Source of the DNA: Alphaproteobacteria bacterium
GTDB taxonomy: Bacteria > Pseudomonadota > Alphaproteobacteria > Rhizobiales > Xanthobacteraceae
Reading direction: 5' to 3'
DNA: 36,028 nt
Assembly (NCBI GenBank): GCA_016869215.1
Contig: VGEP01000042.1
Span: 1 to 36,028, forward strand
How positions within the stretch are numbered: the stretch's first letter is position 1; the number at the start of each line of letters is the position of its first letter. A program made the position numbers and the translations under genes. A model generated the notes under the pieces. It searched no databases, was not told where the DNA came from, and saw only the letters and a program-made list of their open reading frames with translations. Of this stretch, positions 7,194-15,793 are shown in pieces.

Positions 7194-7988
7194 CTAGGTC
7201 GTCCGCGTCTCCGCCGCAACCGGCCGCCAGACCAGCAGCCGCTTCTCAATCAGGGTCACGCAGCCGTCGATCACGATCACGAACGCCGCCAGCACGAACA
7301 TCCCGGCGAACACGCCCGCGACGTCGAAAGTGCCTTCGGCCTGCTGGATGATGTAGCCCAGGCCCGCCGCCGAGCCGAGATATTCGCCCACCACCGCGCC
7401 GACCACGGCGAAGCCCACCGACGTGTGCAGCGAGGAGAACATCCACGACAGCGCCGACGGCCAGTAGACGTGCCGCATCAGCTGGCGCTCGCTCATGCCG
7501 AGCATGCGGGCGTTGGCGAGAACGGTCGGGCTGACTTCCTTGACGCCCTGATAGACGTTGAAAAACACGATGAAGAACACCAGCGTGACGCCGAGCGCGA
7601 CCTTGGACCAGATGCCTAAGCCCAGCCACAGCGCGAAGATCGGCGCCAGCACGACGCGCGGCAGCGCGTTCATCATTTTTACATAGGGGTCGAAGATCGC
7701 GTTGATCAGCGGCTTGCGCGCGAACCAGAAGCCGATCAGAACGCCCGCAACCGAGCCGATCACGAAGGCGAGCGTGGCTTCCAGCAACGTGATCCAGAGG
7801 TGCTTCCAGATCGTGCCTTCCACGAACCACTTCACGATGCGCGAGGCGACGTCAGTGGGCGTCGAGAAGAAGAATGGCGGCAGCAGCTTCGCGCCGAAGA
7901 TCGGAACGGTGCTGAACACGTGCCAGATCGCGATCGCAACCACGGCGACGAGCAGTTGCAGGGCGATGAGGGTCGGGCGCGACGGCAT
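7194..7988 (-). CDS. ABC transporter permease (SsuC/TauC type)
   Basis: 264 residues with a cleavage-free N-terminal helix (LIALQLLVAVVAIAIWHVF) and about six membrane segments of the BPD_transp_1 fold. The EAA loop contacting the ATPase is recognisable around ARMLGMSERQLMRHVYWPSA. GEYLGSAAGLGYIIQQA near the C-terminus is typical of SsuC/TauC permeases. The frame is open upstream, but ATG at 7988 shares a base with the ATPase stop (TGATG), showing translational coupling. It forms the membrane channel for the binding protein encoded just downstream. Confidence 0.93.
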   Translation of the reverse strand: MPSRPTLIALQLLVAVVAIAIWHVFSTVPIFGAKLLPPFFFSTPTDVASRIVKWFVEGTIWKHLWITLLEATLAFVIGSVAGVLIGFWFARKPLINAIFDPYVKMMNALPRVVLAPIFALWLGLGIWSKVALGVTLVFFIVFFNVYQGVKEVSPTVLANARMLGMSERQLMRHVYWPSALSWMFSSLHTSVGFAVVGAVVGEYLGSAAGLGYIIQQAEGTFDVAGVFAGMFVLAAFVIVIDGCVTLIEKRLLVWRPVAAETRTT

Positions 7989-8794
7989 CACCCGCCCCCC
8001 GTCTGGGCGTAGCCCTTCATCACCTCGTCCTTCAGCGCCTGCCAGATTTCGCGATGCAGCTCGTGAAACGCGCGTTCGAGCTTGACCTCGGCGATGTCGC
8101 GCGGCCGCGGCAACGGCACCCGCCAGTCGCCCATGATGCGCGCCGACGGTCCGGCCGACATGATGACGACGCGGTCGGACAAGGCGATCGCCTCTTCCAG
8201 ATCGTGGGTGACGAACATCACCGCCTTGCGGTCGGCGCTCCACAGTTCCAGCAGCAGGTTGCCCATGATCTGCCGGGTCTGGGCGTCGAGCGGACCGAAC
8301 GGCTCGTCCATCAGCAAAATCTTCGGATCGCGGATCAGCACCTGCGCAAGTCCCACGCGCTTGCGCTGCCCGCCGGACAGCATATGCGGATAGCGTTCGG
8401 CAAATGCGCCGAGCCCCACGCGCGTGAGCCAGTCCTGCGCGCGATACCGCGCCTCGGTGCGCGGCGTGCCCGCGACCTCAAGCCCGATGGCGACGTTCTC
8501 CAGCGCGGTCTTCCAGGGAAACAGCGCCTCCTGCTGGAACAGGTAGCCGGCCTGCCCGTTGAGTCCGTCGAGACCCGCGCCGAAAATTTCCGCGCGCCCG
8601 TGCGAGGGCGGGAACAGCCCGGCGGCGACGTTGAGCAGCGTGGTCTTGCCGCAGCCAGTCGGGCCGACGATGGCGACGAATTCGCCGTCTTCGACGTTGA
8701 GCGTGGCGCTCTGGACCGCCTCGTAGGCGCCGCCGTCGGCGAGACGAAACGCGATGCTGACTTCGCTCAGTGCAACGGCGGCTGTCTCGCCCAT
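7988..8794 (-). CDS. ABC transporter ATP-binding protein (SsuB/TauB type)
   Basis: 268 residues. Walker A GPTGCGKTT (about 44-52), Q-loop LFQQEALFPWKT, signature LSGGQRKR (139-146), Walker B ILLMDEP, and H-loop FVTHDLEEA place it in the nitrate/sulfonate/taurine ATPase subfamily. An in-frame ATG exists at 8830, but the ATG at 8794 (MGETAAVALSE) has a strong AGGAAGG site at the right distance, and the extra 12 codons lie in the arm of an inverted repeat, so I use 8794. First gene of the ATPase-permease-binding protein unit. No TPP riboswitch was found upstream, which argues against a thiamine-precursor importer without excluding it. Confidence 0.93.
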   Translation of the reverse strand: MGETAAVALSEVSIAFRLADGGAYEAVQSATLNVEDGEFVAIVGPTGCGKTTLLNVAAGLFPPSHGRAEIFGAGLDGLNGQAGYLFQQEALFPWKTALENVAIGLEVAGTPRTEARYRAQDWLTRVGLGAFAERYPHMLSGGQRKRVGLAQVLIRDPKILLMDEPFGPLDAQTRQIMGNLLLELWSADRKAVMFVTHDLEEAIALSDRVVIMSAGPSARIMGDWRVPLPRPRDIAEVKLERAFHELHREIWQALKDEVMKGYAQTGGG

Positions 8795-8809
8795 CTCGCC
8801 TTCCTCTCG

Positions 8810-8887
8810 CCAGTGGAGCGGATTTGACATTCGCTATTCAAATCGACGCAAATTCGCGAAGCGAATGTCAAATCCACACTCCACTGG
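8810..8887. repeat. Long inverted repeat
   Basis: Left arm 8810-8835 (CCAGTGGAGCGGATTTGACA then TTCGCT) is matched by the inverse right arm 8860-8887, which differs only by two inserted bases. The 24-base loop includes TTCGCGAA. It overlaps the immediate upstream region of the ATPase gene and may be a mobile palindromic repeat. Confidence 0.75.
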
Positions 8888-8912
8888 TATCTATACTTGC
8901 CAGCGGTTCTTT

Positions 8913-8965
8913 GATTCCAACATTCGCAACCGCGCGTGCTGCAACGGGAGGCGAATGTTATAATC
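8913..8965. repeat. Second inverted repeat with the same core
   Basis: GATTCCAACATTCGC (8913-8927) pairs with GCGAATGTTATAATC (8951-8965) at 13 of 15 positions. Its core GCGAATGT is the same as in the repeat at 8810-8887, giving four copies of this octamer in about 130 bases. It lies just beyond the end of the membrane sulfatase gene and could stop its transcripts. Confidence 0.6.
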
Positions 8966-8988
8966 GGACCACCGGGCATCTAGCGGGA

Positions 8989-10683
8989 TTACAAACCCTT
9001 GATCAACCCGGCGTCGATCAACAGCCGGTTGAAGCGGCGCGCCTCCGCGCCGCCCGCGCAGGAATAGAACAGGCCGTAGCAGCGGTTGAATATTCGCTTC
9101 TGCTCGCGGAACGACGGATCGAGCGGGACGCCCGCCGCCTCCTGGATGACGATGGGCAGATAGGCCGCGTCGAGCTTGGCGGCCGCCGACGACAGGTCGG
9201 GCGGCTTATGATTGATCGCATCGATCGCATAGTAGGTCGTGAAGTAGCGCGGATCGTAGATCCTGATCCGGCGTGCGGTCGTCTCCTCGTCCGCCGCCGG
9301 ATCGATCACCTTGGCGGAGATCGTCGGCTGGTGGTCGCCGAACCGAACGATCAGGAACGGTTCGCCCGGGAACTCGCGCTTGAGCCGCTCGACGAACGCA
9401 CGATAGTCCCTCGCGCGCATGGTCTGGCGGCGAATGTATTCGTCGACGTCGGATTCGTTGCCGAGCGGACGCCAATCCGGCGTCAGGTCGGGCCGATATG
9501 TCGTGTACCAGGGAAAGTGATTGGCAACCGTGTAGACGAACAGGAACAGCGGATTGTCGCCGCGCTCGCGGCGGATCAGGTCGGCGGCACGGTCGTAGAA
9601 GAACGAATCCGGCTCGACGTCGCCCATGCCGAGCTGGCGGTAGTCGATCATGCGCTCCACGCCGGTTCCGGCCTGGAAGCGGCCCGCGCTCAGGAACGCG
9701 TTGTGCGCGGGATAGAGCGTGAAGGTCCGGTAGCCGCAATGCCGCAGCGCCTTGGGCAGGCCGCGCTGCACGCGGCCGGCGGCGATGCGCGTGACGAAAT
9801 ACTGGTTGCGGCCGAACGAGCGCGTCGAAAGCCCGGTCAGCACGTTGTACTCGGCGTACCACGTCGGCCCGCCGGTGCTCTCCACCAGCAGCGACCGGCG
9901 CTTGCCGTCGAGCGATTCGAAGTGGCGCTTGTAGTCCGCGGGCAGCTTCACGCCGGGCGCCGCGGACATGTCGAAGCTCGACTCGTCGAGCACCATCACG
10001 ATATGCGGGCGCTTGCCGGCCGCAACGCAAGGCTCGGCCTCCGCCTGCAGGCGGCCGACCGCTTCCGCATCCGACTCAAGCCAGCCGTTCGTCACCAGCC
10101 CGGACATCGCGGCCACACCCGAACGCGCAAATTTCGAGACGTGGTTGGCGCTGACGAAGTTCTCCCACTCCTCCTCCGGGTTGGCGAACGACAGCCCGAC
10201 GATGCCCACGAGGCACATCGAGCCCGCAAGCGCCGAGCGCATGCGCAGCGCCCGGAACGGATCGAGCCACCACATCAGGACAGCCGCGGCGGCGGCGAGC
10301 GCCGCGCCGATCAGCACCGTCGTGCGCAGGCCCGGGAAGATTCCGAACAGGTAAGAGACCGTGTCGGGATCGACGATCAGAATGTCGAAGAAGTTGAGCG
10401 TCAGCCAGACCACCGAGAACTTGAACTGCGACAGCGCGATAACGAGCTGGATCAGCGCCAGCGACAACGCCGCCGAAATCGCCGGCCGGCGCAGCAGAAA
10501 CAGGAACGCGCCGTTGAGAAAGCCCCAGACCAGCAGATAGACGACTTGGGTGTACCAGCGGTTCTCGGTCCAGAACATGGTGAGCAGCGCCGCGGCGTGC
10601 AGCACGAGCACGAACGCGACGCCGGGCCAGCGCGAACTAGCGCGCGGCGGCGTGACGGCGACTTTGACGGCGGTTTCGCTCAT
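8989..10683 (-). CDS. LtaS/MdoB-like membrane sulfatase-fold protein, downstream copy
   Basis: 564 residues: about five membrane helices (within residues 20-175), then an extracytoplasmic sulfatase-superfamily domain (about 225-564). Metal and catalytic positions of this superfamily can be placed: E234 in HIVMVLDES, probable nucleophile T274 in GGPTWYAEYN, H389 in VANHFPW, and D450-H451 in RFGDHQP. The layout matches lipoteichoic-acid synthase and osmoregulated-glucan phosphoglycerol transferases, so a transferase or hydrolase acting on phospho-headgroups at the outer face of the inner membrane is inferred. Its ATG shares one base with the stop of the upstream paralog (TGATG), so both are translated together. 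Substrate unknown. Confidence 0.82.
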   Translation of the reverse strand: MSETAVKVAVTPPRASSRWPGVAFVLVLHAAALLTMFWTENRWYTQVVYLLVWGFLNGAFLFLLRRPAISAALSLALIQLVIALSQFKFSVVWLTLNFFDILIVDPDTVSYLFGIFPGLRTTVLIGAALAAAAAVLMWWLDPFRALRMRSALAGSMCLVGIVGLSFANPEEEWENFVSANHVSKFARSGVAAMSGLVTNGWLESDAEAVGRLQAEAEPCVAAGKRPHIVMVLDESSFDMSAAPGVKLPADYKRHFESLDGKRRSLLVESTGGPTWYAEYNVLTGLSTRSFGRNQYFVTRIAAGRVQRGLPKALRHCGYRTFTLYPAHNAFLSAGRFQAGTGVERMIDYRQLGMGDVEPDSFFYDRAADLIRRERGDNPLFLFVYTVANHFPWYTTYRPDLTPDWRPLGNESDVDEYIRRQTMRARDYRAFVERLKREFPGEPFLIVRFGDHQPTISAKVIDPAADEETTARRIRIYDPRYFTTYYAIDAINHKPPDLSSAAAKLDAAYLPIVIQEAAGVPLDPSFREQKRIFNRCYGLFYSCAGGAEARRFNRLLIDAGLIKGL

Positions 10684-12377
10684 CAGAGCCGCTTGATCAG
10701 GCCGGCGTCGATCAGCAGCCGGTTGAAGCGCCGCGCCTCGGCCCCGTCGCCGCAGCGGTAGAACAGGCCGTTGCAGCGATTGAGGATGCGCCGCTGCTCT
10801 GCGAACGACGGGTCGAGCGGCAGGCCGGCGGCCTCCAGCACGACCAGCGGCAGATAAGGCGCGTCGAGCACGTCGAGCGCCGACGAAAGATCGGCGGGGC
10901 GCGTGTTGATGCCCTCAACGGCGTAGTAGGTGGAAAGGTATCGAGGGTCGGCCTCGGCGATGCGCCGCGCCAGGACCGAGTCGTCGAGCGCGGGATCGAC
11001 CAGCCGCTTGGCGAAGCTCGGTTGATGGTCGCCGAAGCGCACGATCAGAATCGGATCGTTCGGCAGGTCGCGCTTGAGGCGGTCGACGAAGGCGCGATAG
11101 TCGCGCGCGCTCATCGCCTGGCGGCGGATGTATTCGTCGACCTCAAGGGGATTGCCGGTGTCGCGCCAGTCCGGCGTGAGCTCCGGACGGAAACGGAAGT
11201 TCCACGGGAAGTGGTTCGCAGTCGTGTAGACGAACAGGAACAGCGGCTGCTCGCCGCGCTCGCGTTCGATCAGGCGCGCGGCCGCATCGTAGAAGAAGCT
11301 GTCGGGCTCCACGCCCTGCGCGCCGAGCGAACGCGAGTCGAGGAAGGTCTGGATGCCTGACGTGGTCTGGAAGCCGCGGGCGTTGGCGAACGCGCCCAGC
11401 ATCGGATAGAGACTGAAGGTGCGGTAGCCGCAGTCCGCGAGCGCGCGCGGCAGGCCGCGTTCGACGCGGTCGGTGGCAATGCGCGTGACGAAGTCGGCGA
11501 ACCGGCCGTAGGACCGCACCGACAAGCCCGCCAGCACGTTGTATTCGGTGTACCAGCTCGGGCCGCCCGCGACTTCGACCAGCAGCGTGCGCTGCCGCCC
11601 GTCGAACGAACGGAAATGATCCTTGTAGCCCGGCGGAAGCTTGACGCCCGGCAGCGCGCTGGCGTCGAAGCTCGACTCGTCGAACACCATGACGATGTGC
11701 GGCGGCCGCGCCGCCGGCCGGCAGACATGGCCCGCCGCCAGCCGTTCGGCCGCCGACGCATCGGACTCCAGATAGCCGCGCGTGAACAGATCGAGCGTGC
11801 CGGTAACGCCGGAGCGCGCGAACTTTGAGACGTAGTTGCCGCTGTAGAAATCGTCATAGAGATCGCCCGGCACCGCAAGCGACAGCGTGGCAAGCGCGAC
11901 GAGGCAGCCGCTTGCGCCCGCAAGCGATGTGCGCAGCCGCACGCGAAACGGATCGAGCCGCCACAGCACCGCAAGCGCCAGCGCGACCAGCGCCGCCGCC
12001 CCGGCGACGATCCAGACAAGGTGCGGGTAGATCGTGAACAGGAACGCGGTCGTGTCGGGATCGATCAGGATGAGATCGAGGAAGTTGACGGTCATCAGCA
12101 GCGAGTCGTGCTTGAAGCGCGACAGCAGGATCAGGATGACGATCAGCAACAGCGACAGCGCCGCCGCCGCAGCGGGCCGGCGCAGCAGGATCAGCCAGGC
12201 GAAATTGAAGAGCCCCCAGGCGAGGACGAACGCGAGCCGCGACACCAGGTCGATTTCGGACCAGAGCAGGATTGCAAGCGCGGCAAAGTGGAGAACGCCG
12301 GCCAAGCCCCAGGCCAAACGGGAGCGCTCGCCCGGAAGGGTCGAAACACGGTTGAGAAAGGCAAGCGCGGGCGGCAT
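10683..12377 (-). CDS. LtaS/MdoB-like membrane sulfatase-fold protein, upstream copy
   Basis: Also exactly 564 residues and alignable to the downstream gene without a visible length change; both end RRFNRLLIDAGLIK. It has the same five-helix N-terminus and the same metal positions (E234, H389, D450, H451), but the predicted nucleophile is Ser (S274 in GGPSWYTEYN) rather than Thr. The pair is a tandem duplication followed by divergence. The first ATG at 12377 is used; no strong Shine-Dalgarno was seen. The gene heads the transcription unit and lies below a possible three-unit Pho box. Role in envelope glycan or lipid head-group modification is inference from the fold. Confidence 0.82.
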   Translation of the reverse strand: MPPALAFLNRVSTLPGERSRLAWGLAGVLHFAALAILLWSEIDLVSRLAFVLAWGLFNFAWLILLRRPAAAAALSLLLIVILILLSRFKHDSLLMTVNFLDLILIDPDTTAFLFTIYPHLVWIVAGAAALVALALAVLWRLDPFRVRLRTSLAGASGCLVALATLSLAVPGDLYDDFYSGNYVSKFARSGVTGTLDLFTRGYLESDASAAERLAAGHVCRPAARPPHIVMVFDESSFDASALPGVKLPPGYKDHFRSFDGRQRTLLVEVAGGPSWYTEYNVLAGLSVRSYGRFADFVTRIATDRVERGLPRALADCGYRTFSLYPMLGAFANARGFQTTSGIQTFLDSRSLGAQGVEPDSFFYDAAARLIERERGEQPLFLFVYTTANHFPWNFRFRPELTPDWRDTGNPLEVDEYIRRQAMSARDYRAFVDRLKRDLPNDPILIVRFGDHQPSFAKRLVDPALDDSVLARRIAEADPRYLSTYYAVEGINTRPADLSSALDVLDAPYLPLVVLEAAGLPLDPSFAEQRRILNRCNGLFYRCGDGAEARRFNRLLIDAGLIKRL

Positions 12378-12428
12378 GACACGGGTGCCGCGCCCGGATG
12401 TTGACTCGAGACGGCCGGCGGCGGCCCG

Positions 12429-12461
12429 AGGTCATATTTCTGTAATAAAAGTGTCATGACA
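12429..12461. promoter_or_regulatory. Candidate Pho box (three 11-base direct repeats)
   Basis: Three adjacent 11-base units on the plus strand, AGGTCATATTT, CTGTAATAAAA and GTGTCATGACA, carry seven-base cores that match the PhoB consensus CTGTCAT with two, one and one mismatches, each followed by a four-base spacer. It lies 52-84 bases upstream of the tandem sulfatase-fold genes, though its orientation is opposite to their transcription. The rest of the 366-base gap 12378-12743 holds a TGCCC/GGGCA palindrome near 12496 and the ilvC tail copy. Confidence 0.4.
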
Positions 12462-12653
12462 AGGGCCGTGCGGCCCGGCAGCCCGGATTGCATGCCCGTT
12501 CAATGGGCACGCCGGATGGAAGCCACCCTGGCCCACCGGCGCGCCCGCCAGCCCCAGCCTTCGACCCGCGGTTCCATGGCGGACGCGGAGACGGGGGTGG
12601 CGCGGCCACCTCCGCCCGCCCCCGCACTCGACCCGAATGTTCTGCGAAAAGCC

Positions 12654-12696
12654 GATCAGTTCCGGCTCTTGTCCATCAGCGCCCGCTGCTTGATCC
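12654..12696 (-). pseudogene. Duplicated 3' tail of ilvC
   Basis: These 43 bases match 12742-12784, the last codons of ilvC plus its stop, at 41 positions. Translated on the minus strand they read IKQRALMDKSRN-stop against [12 protein letters not shown]-stop in the gene. The copy lies 88 bases downstream of the genuine end with a hairpin in between. It has no start of its own and is not expressed as a separate protein. Confidence 0.85.
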
Positions 12697-12701
12697 CACA
12701 G

Positions 12702-12723
12702 GGCTCGCGTCAGCGAGCCCGTC
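12702..12723 (-). terminator. Hairpin downstream of ilvC
   Basis: GGGCTCGC-GTCA-GCGAGCCC gives a perfect 8-base stem about 20 bases after the ilvC stop. There is no T-run after it on the minus strand, so termination is uncertain. It sits exactly between the real and duplicated ilvC tails. Confidence 0.45.
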
Positions 12724-12743
12724 AAAGGCCAGACTGTCCCGGA

Positions 12744-13967
<1,224 letters not shown>

Positions 13968-14004
13968 TCATTGCACTAACCGACGGATTTCGGGGCAGGA
14001 TGCT

Positions 14005-14547
14005 ATGAACCGGTGGCTCGGCGCGATCGCGCTTGCGGCTTGGGCCGCGGCGGTTTCCCCTGCATTCGCCGACCTGGTCGACGACTGCTACGCAGCGGGC
14101 CAGGACGATCCGGACAAGACCATCGCGATCTGCACGCGCGCCATCAATCAGGTCAAGACGACCAACACCCGGATGGCGACCGCCTACAACAACCGCGGCC
14201 ACGCCAAGATCTACAAGCGCGACTTCGACGGCGCGAAGACCGACATCGAGCGCGCGATCAGGCTCAATCCGAAGAACCAGTACGCCTACGACAACCTCGG
14301 CGACATGTGGCGCGAGAAGGGCGATTTCGACCAGGCCGTCGTCGCCTACAACCACGCCATCCGCATCGACGGAACGTTCCTTGCCGCCTACATCAACCGC
14401 GGCATGACCTTCGAGCGCATGGGCAACCTCCGCAGCGCACGCGCCGACTTTCAGGCGGTGCTCGACGCATCCGGTCAGGACCGCGAAATAGACCGGTGGG
14501 CCAAGGACGAGGCCAGGAAGGCGCTGGAGCGGCTGGACAAGAAATAG
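14005..14547 (+). CDS. Secreted TPR-repeat protein
   Basis: 180 residues. The start at 14005 gives a clean Sec signal peptide (MNRWLGAIALAAWAAAVSP, cleaved after AFA); the upstream in-frame ATG at 13963 would put 14 extra hydrophilic residues before it. After DLVDDCYAAGQDDPDKTIAICTRAI come about three tetratricopeptide repeats (AYNNRGHAKIYKRDFDGAK, AYDNLGDMWREKGDFDQAV, AYINRGMTFERMGNLRSAR). It is probably a periplasmic scaffold protein of unknown partner. It reads against the neighbouring lysE-type gene (convergent, 29-base gap) and divergently from ilvC. It resembles the larger TPR protein at the right end of the window in style. Confidence 0.88.
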   Translation: MNRWLGAIALAAWAAAVSPAFADLVDDCYAAGQDDPDKTIAICTRAINQVKTTNTRMATAYNNRGHAKIYKRDFDGAKTDIERAIRLNPKNQYAYDNLGDMWREKGDFDQAVVAYNHAIRIDGTFLAAYINRGMTFERMGNLRSARADFQAVLDASGQDREIDRWAKDEARKALERLDKK

Positions 14548-14576
14548 CGCGCCGCGGCGCATCCCGGTTTGCGCCG

Positions 14577-15167
14577 CTACAGCACCATCGGAACGATGCT
14601 GGCCACCAGCAGCAGCGCCATGACGGCGTTGAACACCCGTGCATGCCGCGGATCGCGCAGCAGCCCGCTCACCACGGTGCCGAAGCCGGTCCAGATCACG
14701 ACCGAGATCACAGTGGCAAGCGTGAACACCACGAGGATGATCGCGGTGTCCAGCGCCGCGGACTCAGGCCGCAGGAACAGCGCGACGCCGCCGACCGACG
14801 CCAGCACACCCTTCGGGTTGACCCACTGGAAGGCGGCGGCCTGAAGGAACGTCAGCGGCCGCCCGCCCTCGCCTTCCGCGCTGCGCGGCTGGCCGGCGTT
14901 GGCGATCTTCCAGGCGAGCCACAGCATGTAGGCCGCGCCCGCGACCTTGAGCGCGACGTGAATAGCCGGATAGGCCGCGAGCAGCAGTCCCAGACCGGCG
15001 CAGGCCGCACCGAGCAGCACGGCAAAGCCCACGACCACGCCCGACATGTGCGGCACCGAGCGCGCAAAACCGAAGTTCACGCCCGACGCGGTCAGCATGA
15101 TGTTGTTCGGTCCGGGCGTGCACGCCATCGCGAGCGCGAACGCGGTCATCGGAACGACGAGGTCCAC
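14577..15167 (-). CDS. LysE/RhtB-family amino acid exporter
   Basis: 196 residues with about six membrane helices. The N-terminal signature FALAMACTPGPNNIMLTASGVNFG is diagnostic of the LysE/RhtB family (CxPGPNN). FQWVNPKGVLASVGG is the second conserved block. The start is GTG at 15167 (GTG GAC CTC GTC), nine bases after the ilvH stop, so it is very probably the last gene of the ilvI-ilvH operon. That placement suggests export of a branched-chain amino acid or related product, but the substrate is inference; family members also export Lys, Arg, Thr or homoserine lactone. Confidence 0.9.
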   Translation of the reverse strand: MDLVVPMTAFALAMACTPGPNNIMLTASGVNFGFARSVPHMSGVVVGFAVLLGAACAGLGLLLAAYPAIHVALKVAGAAYMLWLAWKIANAGQPRSAEGEGGRPLTFLQAAAFQWVNPKGVLASVGGVALFLRPESAALDTAIILVVFTLATVISVVIWTGFGTVVSGLLRDPRHARVFNAVMALLLVASIVPMVL

Positions 15168-15176
15168 TGGACGGCT

Positions 15177-15716
15177 TTACATTCCCTCGGGACCGCGCGA
15201 AATCGCGACGATCCCGGTGCGCGACACTTCGACGAGGCCGAGCGGCAGCATCAGGTTGATGAAGCTCTCGATCTTTTCGCTTGCGCCGGTAATTTCGAAG
15301 ATGAAACTCTCGGTGCCGGCGTCGATGACGCGGGCGCGGAATGCGTCGGCAAGCCGCAGCGCCTCGACCCGCGGCTCACCCTTGCCCGCGACCTTGACCA
15401 TCGCAAGCTCCCGCTGGATCGCCGGACCGGACACCGTCATGTCCACCACGCGATGTACCGGCACCAGGCGTTCGAGCTGGTTCTTGATCTGCTCGATCAC
15501 CATCGGCGTGCCGCGCGTAACGATGGTGATGCGCGACAGGTGCTTCTGGTGTTCGGTCTCCGACACGGTGAGCGAGTCGATGTTGTAGCCGCGGCCCGAG
15601 AACAGGCCGATGACGCGCGCCAGCACGCCGGGCTCGTTGTCGACGATGACCGACAGGGTGCGGGTCTCGATGCCTTGCGCCGTGGGCGCCGCGGGGTAGT
15701 GGGAGGTGGAACTCAC
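15177..15716 (-). CDS. ilvH: Acetolactate synthase, regulatory subunit
   Basis: 179 residues. The N-terminal ACT domain (RTLSVIVDNEPGVLARVIGLFSGRGYNIDSL, split here for reference at about residues 18-48) binds the feedback inhibitor valine; the C-terminal ALS_ss_C domain follows. It partners IlvI to restore full activity and Val inhibition. The open frame runs far upstream inside ilvI in another frame; the real start is GTG at 15716 (VSSTSHYP), with GGAG nine bases before it. It is separated from ilvI by 77 bases occupied by a palindromic repeat, and followed after nine bases by the LysE-type gene. Confidence 0.93.
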   Translation of the reverse strand: MSSTSHYPAAPTAQGIETRTLSVIVDNEPGVLARVIGLFSGRGYNIDSLTVSETEHQKHLSRITIVTRGTPMVIEQIKNQLERLVPVHRVVDMTVSGPAIQRELAMVKVAGKGEPRVEALRLADAFRARVIDAGTESFIFEITGASEKIESFINLMLPLGLVEVSRTGIVAISRGPEGM

Positions 15717-15733
15717 GCAACTTGCTCCGTCTT

Positions 15734-15787
15734 CCCCTCTCCCCTCGAGGGAGAGGGTGGCGCCGAACGAAGTGAGGCGCCGGGTGA
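15734..15787. repeat. Palindromic repeat between ilvI and ilvH
   Basis: CCCTCTCCC-CTCGA-GGGAGAGGG (15735-15757) is followed by GGCGCC pairs (15759-15764, 15776-15781). It resembles a REP-like family frequent in Bradyrhizobium-type genomes. In the ilvIH transcript it would form stable stems, which could uncouple the two subunits' expression. Confidence 0.65.
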
Positions 15788-15793
15788 GGGGTA

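Noticed and set aside
8795-8988. Possible TPP riboswitch before the ABC operon
   Set aside because: The Thi-box core was not found; the sequence is explained by inverted repeats.
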